A stretch of DNA of 64,000 nt. It comes from Sympetrum striolatum (lineage: Eukaryota > Arthropoda > Insecta > Odonata > Libellulidae). The DNA lies in assembly GCA_947579665.1 (NCBI GenBank), contig OX388343.1, positions 103,297,657 through 103,361,656 of the forward strand. The letters run 5' to 3'. Positions 35,301-47,891 of this stretch are shown here, piece after piece. The position numbers were made by a program, and so were the translations under genes. The notes below the pieces were generated by a model. It searched no databases and had not been told where the DNA came from. It saw only the letters and a list, made by a program, of their open reading frames with translations. The first letter of the stretch is position 1. Every line of letters starts with the position of its first letter.

Positions 35301-36470
35301 AACATTGAAGCGACCTTTTACAACAAATGTTAAGTACCACTTTTGTTTGAACCAGCAGTACAACGAGATGGAGATTTGACTTTTAAAAATGGTTGTGAGG
35401 CAAGGAAAACAAGATTTAATGCTATCGCCACTACTCTCTCGATAAGTCTCCCAAATAAATATAATTTCCCAAGTAATACGAAAAACGATCGAACGCAAAA
35501 AATTCCAAAACGTATAATGCTTAGAATAAGATCGTATCCCGGTGACAGCATAAGAATGATCGTTCTCGAAGACACTTACTCTGACCTATTCCATGTAGTA
35601 TTAATAGTACGAGATTGAACTTAGTGTCTTTATTATCCTATGTTAATATACTTTGTAGATCTTGTGTTAGCTGTCAGATTTTAGTCTTTTAGAAATAGAG
35701 GTGGGTTTAATTACATATAAAGTCCCCTTGTAACATTGAAGATAAAGAATATTTGAAAAATCATAATTTTCCTAGTTTGGCTGAGTCACATGCTTCATCT
35801 CTCGATGACTCTACGTACTAGTGTATTTAAGTCTATTTTATTTTTTTCAAACTGATTAAATACGTTTCAGTCTTCTTCATTTATAATTTTTGTGAAGAAT
35901 TTTTACAGAAGAGATGCATTCCATCAAAATGCATTCTTGAACATTAAATTGCTGCTGAAGGATTTGATGAAAGGCCTTCAGGAAATCAGCTGAACAGATT
36001 TATTCGACGTCTAGCAAAAGACGCAGCTTAGAGGACTTACTGCTATCCTTCGTCTTCGAGAAATACATAGTGAGAAATGAAATAAAGCCATATTTATATT
36101 TCGCTTTTTAATTCCATATATAGCAGTAATGTATAATTTATTTACTAAAGCATGAAAACAGCAATTATTGCCCAATCAGGGAGCATGTAATTGTCATTGA
36201 ACACACGATGATTTCATTGTACGCCGAACCCAGTATTCGACTATGTACCTCAGTTTGCATACTTATTACTTCTTTCGAAGTTAGAAAATTGTATTTCTCG
36301 TGTATATAGTTGGCTGCAACTAAAGAGAAGGCATAATGCGTCCTCTCGTTGATGTTGATCTACCATTAACGGGAATGGAAAGGTAAAACAACGACCACAA
36401 ACACGCCCCTTTGCTTTTAGGATAATGTCATAAACCACTTGAGTAAATATTCGTTGATTTCACTCTTCAG
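35301..36470. other. Anonymous AT-rich DNA
   Basis: Open frames on both strands at 35223-35618 overlap each other and lack recognised motifs. Nothing else seen. Confidence 0.3.
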
Positions 36471-37320
36471 CAATCAACGCATCCGATCACGTAATAGCTC
36501 AATTCCGAAAAACATTTCTTTGTTTACTCGTAATAAAATTTCCCCACATTTCATCCTCGAGTTCGCATAATTCTCTCTATCTTTTGGAAACCTCGAAGCG
36601 CCCATTTCCCGGTTCATTAATGAATCATTTAATTTGGGAGTGATTAGGAGCATTTGGAAATTTCGGCAAGGGAAACGCGGGTTTGAAAGTCATTCAAATT
36701 CCTCTCGTACCCCTCATGAATAAAAGAAATGTTTTAATCTCGAGGACCTTCATACGAAAATAATTTGATTTCGCGGATTCCTTTTCTTTTGTTTCGCTGC
36801 TCTACGGGAGGAAAATTAATCTTGTCAGCGGATGGAGATTCGTGGATGAAATAACGAATTTAATTCGGACTGCATATGCATTTCTGTGGAACGGCGAAGC
36901 CATTTGAAGACGCGCGAATGAGAACGCACGCAACTTGCGTTCCTTTCCACTCCTTTCACGCATCCAAAGAATTTCTTATTAACATCGGGATTGAAATAAA
37001 TGTTCCGCGCGTCTCCGAGCGGATAATCCTTCTCTGTTGCAATTATTTCTGAAGATCACTCGCCTTTTCAAACGCGCTCTTTTCGAATCGAGAAGAATCC
37101 AGAGAAGCGACCACTTAACCGTGCAATAAAAAGAGGAAAATCCTCGAAGGGATTCCGTAAACTTTAAAGAAAAGGAGTAAGGACGTCGGTCTCATCTTTC
37201 TCGGACTTGGAATGAATAGCGAGAAATGGAACTTAACGAGTGATGGCGCTGTAGAGATCCGTAATTCTGTGATATATAATAAGAAGGCTTTTGACGAATG
37301 CGTCCTTCAGCGAAGGCTTT
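36471..37320. other. GC/CpG-richer block, no long frame
   Basis: This 850-bp block is richer in G, C and CG steps than its flanks (for example 36890-37030), yet contains no frame of 60 codons or more. A coding exon is therefore unlikely, and a regulatory or structural role is the more natural guess. No motif was identified that names a function. Confidence 0.3.
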
Positions 37321-40080
37321 AAGGTATTCATATAAAAAGAGGGATTAAGGGTACTAGAGTATTACGTGGTATCTACTGAGGCCAACGAGGAAGTGATAGC
37401 GCAGACGTGCAAATGACGTTACTCTGAGACTAAAGTTATCATTCTAAAGTTTACTTTTCTCCTTGCGAATACCTCTACGTACAAATTTTTAGATACATCT
37501 TCTAATTTGAAAATTGGTCTGTGGGTTTACGAGTAAATTTATTTGTATGCATTTTTCTGTTTTGACGGAAGTTCATATTACGAATATTTAATTTTGGCGA
37601 AACTATTGCTATGTATCTAAAAATATTATCCAATCTGAAGACTTTGGAGAACTATTAACAGAAATTAACGTTTAACTAAATACTCATTTCTTGATAATAT
37701 ATTATTAAATGGTATCCTACTTCCGCAATTCTTGAGGATCCTCTTTTTACATAATTTCACTCTTAAGCATCTGTTACGGCTTAAATCAGATGTGAAAATG
37801 ATTTTGGTGAAGTGGATTACTATTTGCCATAATGGGACGTGTAAGAGAGAGATGAAAGAATAGATGAATGAAAGACAAGGATAAATCAATGAAATTAGTA
37901 TACCAATCTATTATTTAAATATTGAGGGAAACATTTAAAACGAATTGTTAGAAACGCTCTCTTTCTTCCGCTTGATAAGTATGGGTTCTGTTGTGTAATG
38001 AAACAAATGTTATTTATAGCAACGAAGGAATGTAATAGACGCATAAAATAGAACAACATTTTTTTATTCCTAGTAATATTCGTAAATTGAATACGCCATA
38101 ATATAAAGCATAATGTACTATATTAGAAGAATGCCTTTAAATAGAAGATACTCTTGAAAAACTGCGGAAGAGTTAAATATTTTCAAGCGATCATGGGATT
38201 TATCTCGTTGAAATCAATTGCCTGTCACTTTACCAAGAATACATTGGTTAGATTTGAATTTCAATATATGGTTATCATTACTTTTTATTTAGACTTGAAG
38301 TCTTTAAGGGTGATGTGCTAGGCTGTCACGAATTTTATGTCGAATCAAGAGTCGAGAAAGTTAATTATCTTTTACTGTTCTTCAAATACCTACATATGAA
38401 ATTGCTTTGTTTTTACTAACTGTAGCTTTTAAAATCGAGAGTAAATTTATTTCGCATATTTAATTTTGGATTTTAGATAAAACCAAATTATTAGGGCGTT
38501 ACTCACCTAAAAATAAGTAATTTGATATCTGATACGGTAGGATTATGATAGAAAGAAAAATCAGACAAAATGCGTTATCATGAGTTAAATTCGTTGGACG
38601 AAACATTTCTTTTCATTCAGTCTCTCTCGAAGTAATGGCCTTAAAAAACTGAATTGATGATCCGAATCACATTTAAATCTAACCGAATTCCAGAAAAATC
38701 ACCCACGAATATAGTATTTGAACTGTTTAATGGAAGATTGAATCAACGAGAATAGGATGAGGAACTTAGAAAGGAATACATATATTTTCGTTTGGGAAAT
38801 TGTCGATTTGGGTCGATTGAAAGGATGAACCTTGCAAAACGAGTTAATTTGAACTAGGAAGAAATCAGTGAATTTGTGGTTGATTGTAAGCTGATATGCG
38901 TATCTGCCTCACTCAACGGTTTTCCTGAGGGGCTTAACACGCGTGGTTTCCTCGCTTTTGGTTGAAAATCAATTTCGAATTTCATTTTCGATTGGGGAAG
39001 TGAAAGGCATCAACCGAAGGATTCGACAGTGGAAACGAAAGACGATCGTCCGGAGAATTGTACGAAATCATTATGTACGTATGGAATATGACTCTCGAGG
39101 AAATGAATTTCTTGAATAAAGTTAATGCTTATAAAATATTATTCCTTTGAATATCTTATAACTGTTTATTATACATATAAATCGATGATGATCGTTGGCT
39201 CGCATATATTTGTAAATTTATCAATCGTATGCTAATACTTTTCATAAGATATTTACGTAGAATTAATTTTTGGTCTCGGTTAGGGATTTTCCTTTGCCAG
39301 GTTAATTTAGGTATAATGATCATTCGAGCTCGAGAGTGTATCTACACGAAAAAAATTGAGTAAATATCCAAATTTTGGAAGCAAAGTTACGAGCTCTTTG
39401 TCGAATGAGCCTAGATAGAATATTGTTTTGTTGTCCCAATCTTGAAAGTTTTGATAAGTAATTCATAATTTTGTCCAGTGTGCTCGGCAGTACGATACTA
39501 TAGGTACGTAATATTTCCATCGCTATCACACCAACTTTAGTGATTAAGAGACAAGTAAAAATTCACAACGAACTCCAAAGTAAATGGAAAATTAATGGCA
39601 TTATCGGCTGATAAGCTAAAAATTGCAATTTATAGATATACAACAGCCTTATCCGCAGAATGACGAAAATGCAATATAACGTTTTCACTCCTTTATAATG
39701 AAATCAATGACGGAAGAAAGTCCATTTCTGGAAATAAGAATATCGCTTGCAATGTTGCATAAACTTTTTACTGGCTCATGGTTTTGAACTGTTCAGAGAT
39801 ATCTATAGCTTTCCTTTAACCTTCTATCAAATAGATATCCAACGTGTTTTCGTCTTGAACGTCTTCTCAATTTATATGATCGGGTCTTAGAATGTGTGTG
39901 CACCTAAAGAACCGATTTTAATGTTTAGAATACTGATTTACTTAGTACTCGAGAGTCAGAAGTTGAAAAGCTTTCAAATTTTGCGCATAATTATTAGTTG
40001 ACTCCACACAAAAATAGGCCACTGTTTTTGTATCTAACGGTCTAGGATTGATCCCAGACGAGCCAAAGCATTTCCTTAAA
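37321..40080. other. Anonymous AT-rich DNA
   Basis: No gene or repeat recognised. Positions 38600-39070 are slightly GC-richer without any long frame. Near 40045 a B-box-like GGATTGATCCC has no clear A box. Confidence 0.35.
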
Positions 40081-40105
40081 AAATAAACTAACTAAATAAA
40101 TTAAA

Positions 40106-40161
40106 CGCTAACCACTCCGCAGACCACTCCGCACCCTCAGCCGGTGTAGGAGTGGTTAGCG
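40106..40161. repeat. Inverted duplication of a SINE head
   Basis: CGCTAACCACTCC (40106-40118) is a perfect inverted copy of GGAGTGGTTAGCG (40149-40161), the A-box region of the SINE that begins here. Between them ACCACTCCGC occurs twice in tandem. The palindrome thus joins two SINE heads facing away from each other. Confidence 0.65.
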
Positions 40162-40330
40162 TGCTCCTAGCACACTTAGGCCAATGTCCCGGATTCGAAT
40201 CTCGGCTTGTCGGCTTTTTCTGGCTTGGGAATGGTTGTGTGTCTTTGTAAATAGAAATAATTATTGAAATGGATGTAATTTGGACCTTCCTGTTTCCATT
40301 TGAGAAGTTATTATTACTATTATTATTATT
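40141..40330 (+). repeat. tRNA-derived SINE, copy 2 (best preserved)
   Basis: An A box TGGTTAGCGTG (40153-40163) and B box GGATTCGAATC (40191-40201) are correctly ordered. The body reads CTTGTCGGCTTTTTCTGGCT then TGGGAATGGTTGTGTGTC, as in the copies at 30.5 kb and 61.6 kb. The 3' end runs into TTATTATTACTATTATTATT at about 40311-40330. The tail may be shared with the LINE remnant that meets it from the other side. This is the only copy with both promoter boxes near consensus, although no functional transcript can be inferred. Confidence 0.8.
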
Positions 40331-40661
40331 ACAATCAATTTTGCCCATAAGGACAGTATTAGAACTTGAACAGCACATGATGAATCAATGTTCACTTCTT
40401 TCCCTTCTTCCTCTTATCCCCTGTCCACAATGCTCCTGATTTCTTCTTACCATGTACTATAAATTTTGTGTTCATAACTTTGTTCCTATATTCTCATCTT
40501 TCACCTATCATTTGCCTGCTGATCCCTGCTTGCCTTAGATATTCTTCTACTTCAAGATACCAAATGGTTTTACTGCTTGAGCTGTTTACTACATCAAAAA
40601 TCTTCTTTGTGAGTCTGTTGTTGTTCATTCTCTGGATGTGTCCATAAAATGATAGTCTGCG
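40302..40661 (-). pseudogene. LINE 3'-end remnant with ATT/TAA tail
   Basis: On the minus strand from 40661 the frame reads RRLSFYGHIQRMNNNRLTKK, then WYLEVEEYLRQAGISRQM. A TGA interrupts it at 40494-40496, and it continues in the same frame with EYRNKVMNTKFIVHGKKKSG to a stop at 40392-40394. The FYGHIQRM-RLTK pattern is the C-terminal tail typical of RTE-like and related non-LTR retrotransposons. Beyond the stop a ~60-base 3' untranslated stretch leads to a TAATAATAA-type microsatellite near 40330, a common tail of such elements. The copy is 5'-truncated at about 40661. Only the one in-frame stop breaks the visible part. Confidence 0.85.
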
Positions 40662-42489
40662 TCATTATTATTATCATTAAATTAAAATTGTGGCAAAAAC
40701 AACATATCGCCTCAAAACACTATTGAATCAGGGCTCATGTGTACTCCCAAATAAATTTAGTTGACATTAAGATTCGTTTTAAAGTATTGGCGAAACCTTT
40801 TGAAGAGGATATAATAGTATATTCCGAGATATTTGAAGTTACAGTTACGAAGACAAAGCGCTTTGCAAAGACAGGATCATCGATAGCTTTTCTTAAACAC
40901 TCTGGCTTAGCTAATGGGCAGTTGGATATCGATTCTTCACGATCAAGAAGGTGAAGAAATAAGATAATTATAAGTGTAGGGACAGAAAAGGGAAACCAGC
41001 TGGGGAATTTGGTGAAATTTTCAGCCATTTGGGGTTCATTTATGGATTCACATCTTCATTCATCTGGATCGTTCATCTGGATTCACATCTTCATTCATAC
41101 ATCTTCATTTTCAGGCCGAAGTAGGTTTATTAGTAGTAGTAGTACAGGCCGAAGTAGTATTAAGATTTACATCTTTTTTATTTTGATATATTTATTTTAT
41201 CAGTTTGTGTGCCTTTGGCTAATACACTCAGTTTGAGTACTCTTTTTGTATATTGCTCATACACCTTCGGATGTGAACCGTCAAAATATTCATTTCATTG
41301 AGCTAATAGTATTTCCGCGGCTGGCTTCTTACATTGACTATCTATCTTGTATTGTTTTATTGGAAGTCCAAAAGTGTATTGATATCGTATTTATCAATTT
41401 TTGTCCTCAGAGAATGAACGCGCAGTTTAGATACCTTGATGCCAGATCACTCCTACTAATCGAATTTTTAAGTACGAATATTCTATTAAAACATAAATGA
41501 AAAGTGTTTTATAAGAACACAAAAGTCTGAAGATATAATTTTTATGAAATGTAATATTTAATATTTTCCTTAACATTAATTTATTTTTGTTGGTTTTAAA
41601 TTTCAAGATGTTTCTTGTTGATGCCTGCTCAACTCTTTTCAAACTATTAAGCACAATTTCATAGATGTGAATGAGTGAATAAATAGCATGTTCAGTCTAT
41701 AGTGCCTTTTAATTAACACAAAAAACTAATCTTTTAAATACACTTTTAATAATCAACAAAAGGATCGTATAAGTATTGAGAATATATTCCATAGTTTGTT
41801 CAATTGCAAGATGAGGAACAAAAATAAATATGAATATAAAAATAAATATGTACCGAGTAATATATTCTACCTTCAGAGAGGAATTGATCAAGAGGGCAAA
41901 TTACAATCAATAAATAACATTTTGAAAAGAATGTTATTAATATTGTAGTCACAATTTTTATGTTAGTTATTTGTTTTATTTATCTATTGAAAATTCAACA
42001 GGAAGTTAAGGTAGTAGATAAATTTAACTTATTTTCTGTCGTCTGCTGAAGCATTTCATGGCTTTGTAAAATTAACTTGGGTTGCTTCATTTAATTACAC
42101 GAAACTCAAATATGAATGGGAGGAGCGATAATATATTACATATATTTTGAGTAATAATATCTTGTGCCATATTCATCAGAAACAAAAGGATCGTAGCAAG
42201 TGCATTCTTCCAAGACGACCGTATTTATAATTTTCTCTGTTTTTCCTCGTCTCGAAACCTTCCTTCAAGCTCAAATATATTTCGCAACTCCTCAGGAAGA
42301 GTTAAGTTGTAATTTATTGATATGCATTTTTCGTGTTACGTTTTTTTTACATCGTTGAATTCTTGTTGTGTATAATAAATTCTTTGATTTGTGGGTAAAT
42401 GATCAATTAAGATCAACAGATCCCGCCAAGAATAATTATTTTTCGACAATTTCCTCCGAATCACCCGTATAAGATTGATGGAATAAATA
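40662..42489. other. Anonymous DNA with small local tandem repeats
   Basis: Positions 41040-41150 hold irregular local duplications: CATCTTCATTCAT and CATCTGGAT, then GGCCGAAGTAG twice around a TAGTAGTAG run. The overlapping frames at 40735-41028 (minus) and 40739-40954 (plus) have no recognised domain. No gene is supported. Confidence 0.35.
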
Positions 42490-42931
42490 TAAAAGATAGT
42501 AGATGCAGTCAAATATCTCGGAATCACCCTACTAATAATTAAAATTGGAGCATGCGTATTCGAAAAATCTGCGGCATAGCAATTAATAGTCCCTGCTTCG
42601 TTAAACGCTTCGTCGGTAAATTCGACGAAAAGGTGAGAGAGGTCAGAGGTGATGGGTAAGACCCCATCTGAAATATACGGCAAGTATGGGAACCGGTGGA
42701 TGAAACGTGCACCCTCAAACTCGAGAAAGTGCAGGGCAAGGCAATACGTTTTGTTAAAAAAATGCTACGATAAAAAAGCAAGAGTACCAATAATATTTGC
42801 TAGATTGCTACATGAATTCAAGGAAAGTACACTTGCGGAAGATACAAGTGCAATGCCCTGCAACTTAAGCCGATCCGATAATGAGCGAAAATTAAGAGAA
42901 ATCGATGCTACAATTAGTCGTTTTAAAAACT
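42490..42931 (+). pseudogene. CR1/Jockey-like reverse transcriptase fragment
   Basis: The plus strand encodes, in changing frames, the end of a non-LTR reverse transcriptase. VDAVKYLGITL ends near 42532. After a frameshift come WSMRIRKICGIA and FVKRFVGKFDEKVRE, then (past stops) VWEPVDETCTLKLEKVQGKA and IRFVKK. After a second shift at an A7 run come CYDKKARVPIIFARLLHE, then ERKLREIDATISRFKN and a stop at 42931. The YLG-x-x-L block and the later LEKVQ-x-x-A-x-RF block are standard landmarks between RT domain 7 and the thumb in CR1, Jockey and related clades. Frameshifts and stops show it is dead. The fragment at 61286 is a relative. Confidence 0.82.
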
Positions 42932-43270
42932 AATTCTTTCCACTATCGATACGCGATAATAACAAAGTATTCGGACAGCTGGTGTTTACGCCCCCTGCTG
43001 AAAAGCGGCCTGTAAGGTAATTATTTAGACGTATTCATAGGATATATTTCTTCGTGATTTTCGCTTATCTATGAAACTTCTCATTGCACTCCGTTTATGT
43101 GAGTCCATCAGAATATTTCTGAAAAACAATAATTATATAAATAAATATAATTTTTGAACGAACCAGACAATCTCAGAAAAGGAAAAAAATCTCCAACAGT
43201 GGATATTTGTTCTCAGATGTTTGTTGATGTTCTATTCTCAGAAAACATCTGCGAGTATTCGCTTCGTTCT
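42932..43270. other. Anonymous DNA
   Basis: No gene recognised. It follows the LINE stop directly and may contain its 3' untranslated region. Confidence 0.3.
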
Positions 43271-43940
43271 AGTTATGGCGGGAAAAGATTTCGAAGTATT
43301 CATCTATGGAAAGTGGACGTTTATGAATGAGTCTCTGGGAATACAAGAGGCTCCAATAATAACCTTGGCCCTAGAACAATCCCTTGGGGAACTTTGAAAG
43401 CGTTGCTTCAATCCTGTTTAGCACAGTAACGATCGCAACCAAAAAGTGTTGCATGGCGTTCGTGTCAAATGACGAATAATAACGACCGAATTTGTAAAAA
43501 AAGACGTCCTGAGGACGGGGATACGTAAGATGGAATAAAGGAAAGAAAGAGGGAGCTTGTAGTCCTGCTTAATGCGTCCATTTGGACGTGCAGAGGGCGT
43601 CTCCTGAATGGCACAATCCTTTACGCTCTTTTAGAAAGCCAAGCAAACGAGAGTGAGTCTCAAGTAGCCGAGAGAAGGGGAGGATTATGTGGAGCATAGA
43701 GCTGCTCTATTCGGAAGGCGGGGTGCATGTTACTCGAAGACACCAAATAAAAGACGTGCTGCTCCACCTGTATGCAGATTCGAAAGGCGTTGAATGCGGT
43801 TCCGTAGAGATGGAGTGGTTAGCATGAAGAGGCCGCTATTTATTTCGAAAGTCTCCCTGTTTTGAAAGTTAAGAAGGTCTGTTATGAATGTAAATAGTTC
43901 TTGACTCGAGGTACTATCATTTCTATTTAAAGGAACCAAT
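43271..43940. other. Mildly GC-richer block
   Basis: Composition is slightly raised. A small hairpin CGTCC-TGA-GGACG occurs near 43506-43518. The minus frame 43730-43939 (69 codons) is not recognised. Confidence 0.25.
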
Positions 43941-46900
43941 CAATGTATAGAAATATTGCTATCTCCGGATTGCCTTTATATTTAATACTTCTCTACATTC
44001 AACTCGGAAAGCTGACTATCAGCTTGTTTTTATTTGTTTATATTTGCTTTTACTTCATCAGATAATTCTCAGAAATATTGAGATTAAAAACATTTGTGAT
44101 ATAAAGATGATATCCGGAAGAGCAAACCAATAACGATGTCTGATAATTTTCGCTTCGATCATCACATTATAATCACTTCAACTATCACTTTCTATATTCC
44201 TAAACTTTCATTTTTCAATTTTTTTAACGACCAAAATTACTACTTGCCGCTATAAAATAAATAACATTTCGTATTTTCGTAGATAATATTAGGAACTTAA
44301 CGGAAGTCATCAAAACCTCTTAAAGTTTTGAGAGACATGTTTTTCAAGCGTTTCTAAGGACGTACAAACTTCAATATCTTTCTCTGCTCTACTCATATTT
44401 TTGAAGTGGTTATTGTTGGATGTTATGATTACTTGGCGTACCGTATCAATGCAGAATTAATGAATGATAAATGTAGTACGTGGGATGGCAGTATTAATCG
44501 TTCTAATTTTCAACTTCGAATATATTTACAGTTAAAAACTATTGCCTTATACTTGAGTGTCGTGACAAAGTGTTTCAATTGAGATGAATATGGTCTGATA
44601 AAAATCGCAAATCTTTTCTATTAAGTAACTCACAAATGATATATGAATGCTAATAGAATTTACGTTTATAAAGTTGAATATTAGCCTTCTCTATGACAAC
44701 GAGCGATCATTTTTATCTAAATTCCATAGTAATTTCTTCCAATGTGATCTACTTTGCCACGAATGATTTGCTGTGTTAACATGTTAACGAATTCCAAATC
44801 GTAAATAATTCATACTTAAAAATTTTGTTTAACAAACTTTTGAATAGCAATAAGTTGTTATTATTCAGTCTTATTTAGCGATAATTTCATTTTTTTCATG
44901 ATTTTCTTGGGCATTTTATTAAAAGAGGTAGTATTTGTATCTATTACTAAATTTGTCTTAATAAAAAGCCGGACTTGAAATTCCGTCACACTTATCAAGC
45001 AATCTGATGAAAGCTAAGAGTGTCGTTACTTTTGGATTTCATTTGAATTCGTCATTTTAAGACTTTTTGTTACACATGTAAATCGTAAATTAATCAAATC
45101 AATTGTACACATGCACATTCATAACTATTTTTTGGAAACAATATTGAACGGTTGGGGGAATTACCTTGCTATGAGGAATTAAGCTGACATTAACAGAACC
45201 GCGGATGAAACTAATGTTACTTTCATGTTTTAGCACACATCAATTGCGAAATTCAGAATATGTAGGCACGGTAAGTAGTAGTTGGAATGGTTTTAGCGCC
45301 ACACATATAAGAAAAGGCAGGATAATAGAATGGTAGTGCGTTTAAGTCATGAGTGATGAATGGAAGTAAATTGCATTGAAAAAATTTCACCCGCAACATT
45401 TTCATCTTCTGGCGAACGTTAGTTTCATTACTGTCCCGCGTTCGCGGTGTCTCAATGGTGCGGATCGGTGCGAAGGACTGAAGGGACAGATGCATGTGCG
45501 CGCCACCCACGAACACGATGCGGTGCATTTCTAAAACTACATCTCCCTGCCATTTTCATGTAATTAAACATTAAACGTAGAAGTGGTTGTTGATTCTAGG
45601 AATCATTACCTATGTATAGGTTCCTCAGATATAGCATTCGTATCTACCCGCAATTAAGACTAGGGAATTTTGGAGCGTGTATTTAAAAAGAAATTAATGG
45701 CCGCTCAGATCCATGATTTAGTTGCATATCCTCTCTCTTATACTATGACTAATTTATATAGATGAAAGACTTATTATTACTTCGTGACATTGATTTCATT
45801 TTCTCTTAAACTAAATACTCACTTCCTATATGAAGCCGATTTTAGACCCTGTTGAGGTATGTGTTATATTTGATGCTGATTGTCATATATGCTGTTTTCT
45901 TAGCCCACTTATGATTGCAGAAAATTACTGAAAATTTTGCCTTATTCTTCATTTCCACTCTTTTACATTGTGATAAATAATATGTCTTTTATAGCCGATT
46001 ACTTGTACATTCAACCAAGATTTATTTCAAAATTAATTGTAGGGCAGTCCGTTTTTGATTTTCAAAACCATTTAGGTTTTCTAAAGGCAAATTTCTCTTA
46101 GTAAGTCTGTCATTTTTAGTTATTCACCAAATGTAGTAAAACTATTATTTTTTGACTGTCAAAACTAAATCTATGAATTGGAATCACGAAGTAGGATCAT
46201 AGTAGATACGGAAAAAGTACGTTGTATTGGTATACGCAGATGTTCCATACGTAAATTCTTACCATGTATTTTCCTGCTGCGGAAACTTTTTCTCCATTTA
46301 GATTATGTTTAAAATTTTTATTTCGGCATACATCGAAATCGAAGAAGATTAAGGTGAAACAGAAGTCTTCTTCAAATTTTAATTTTGCAAAAATAATAAC
46401 TTTCATCTCTTAACAAGTATGCTTCCCCGTCAATCATAACGGGTCTTCATTTCATTTTTTAAATAAATATGCATTGTTTTAAAATATATGCATCATTAAA
46501 CCCATGTGGTTCTTATAAACCAAAAATCTTGCGATATAAATCAAAAATACTTTAATTTACAAATAACTTACCCCATATATTGTTTGACGATGAGATATTA
46601 TCCACGAAAATCGAACCGGATGAATTTGGAATAAACTATAAAATAATTTTATTTATAAGTGAGGGAAAAGGGTATTTTTAACCATATTTTTGATTCTAGT
46701 ATTATTTCCACGCGAATTCTTATAAGAATATGGAATAAACATGGGTTCAAGAATAATTTGAGGTTAACCTCCCCATCAAGCATGAAGGAACAATAATCAT
46801 GTAATCTATTTGTTACTCTCACTTTAAATATGTTCATTAGATATTTCCCCTGTATTCTTATAAGAAAACGCATGAACTCAGATTCAGCAATCTCCTTGAT

Positions 46901-47700
46901 CGTCAGGGTGATTGGTCATTTACTACGACAACATTTTATCTAATTTTCTTTTATTTTGTATTTCTCTTATAATTTAGTTTCTAAAAGTTTATTCCACGAC
47001 CAAAATGAAAGATCGAATGGCCATTAAGAATATTTATTTTATTTTTCTCGTTTATATATAATTTATCCATTTGTAAGGGCCTTAGCTTCTAATTTAAAGT
47101 TGCAAACGAAGAAAAGCCTTCAAGACATTAAAACGATCTTTACGAACACTTCAGATGGAAACCTTTCCGAATGTTCTGGAGTCGAACGCGGTACTATTAG
47201 ATGAAAGGTTCACATTAATATTTAGTGTCAAATAAAAACTATGTATGCGAAATTTAGTTGAAATTGGTGGCATTGTTATAATGGAAAAATCGTTAACTTA
47301 CATTTGTGGACTGTCAGTCAGAGAAACTGCACAAACTACGTTAAACCAGTCAAATTATACATCAGACCTTGAAAAAGATCATGGTCAATTTTTATATTGT
47401 TAGGAACTATACCAGTCTTATGCAACCGATTTTGCAGCTTCGAAATCGACCTTGAAACTAATGAAATCTGTGTGCTTTTTAAGGATTTGTTCAATATCTT
47501 CTAAACTATGCCTTCTACAGGAAATATTGTTATTACATTTTTAAGAAAATAAATATTCCATCAATTTGAGTGCAAAATCAGCTCTGTAAGTCCAGAACTT
47601 GTGAGAAAACTCTTCGAAACTATTTTCCAAAAATATGAAGAATTTCCGTTTAGGTTAGGTTGGAGCTCATAAGAAAGCTAAAGAAATATGCCGCTTTTTT
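43941..47700. other. Anonymous AT-rich DNA
   Basis: No gene recognised in 3.7 kb. A perfect 14-base palindrome GTTAACATGTTAAC lies near 44775. Positions 45420-45530 are locally GC-richer and lie under a minus frame (45253-45528) without a known domain. Confidence 0.35.
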
Positions 47701-47826
47701 ACTTTCTCCATATACGAAGTATAGAGAAAGTATTGTTTTCATGAAAAAATTCGACTTCGAGATTTCAACGGAAATACATGTTTTGGGGTCCCTAGAACAC
47801 GTTTTGACCATTTTCGGGATGATGTC

Positions 47827-47834
47827 TGTGTGTA

Positions 47835-47872
<38 letters not shown>

Positions 47873-47889
47873 TGTATGTGTGTGTGTGT
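47827..47889 (+). repeat. TG-rich microsatellite
   Basis: An almost pure TG run (pure from 47839 to 47870) is followed by an imperfect continuation with TCTGTATG. It lies inside the composite repeat, between its left end and the first 317-bp unit. It explains the Cys/Val-only stretches of the overlapping frames on both strands. Confidence 0.95.
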
Positions 47890-47891
47890 TA

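Noticed and set aside
40030..40065. B-box-like GGATTGATCCC just upstream of the 40.1-kb SINE
   Set aside because: No A box and no shared body; not enough to call another SINE.
41709..41891. Minus frame with repeated Phe-Ile
   Set aside because: It is an AT-rich low-complexity tract (AATATAAAAATAAATATG type), not coding.
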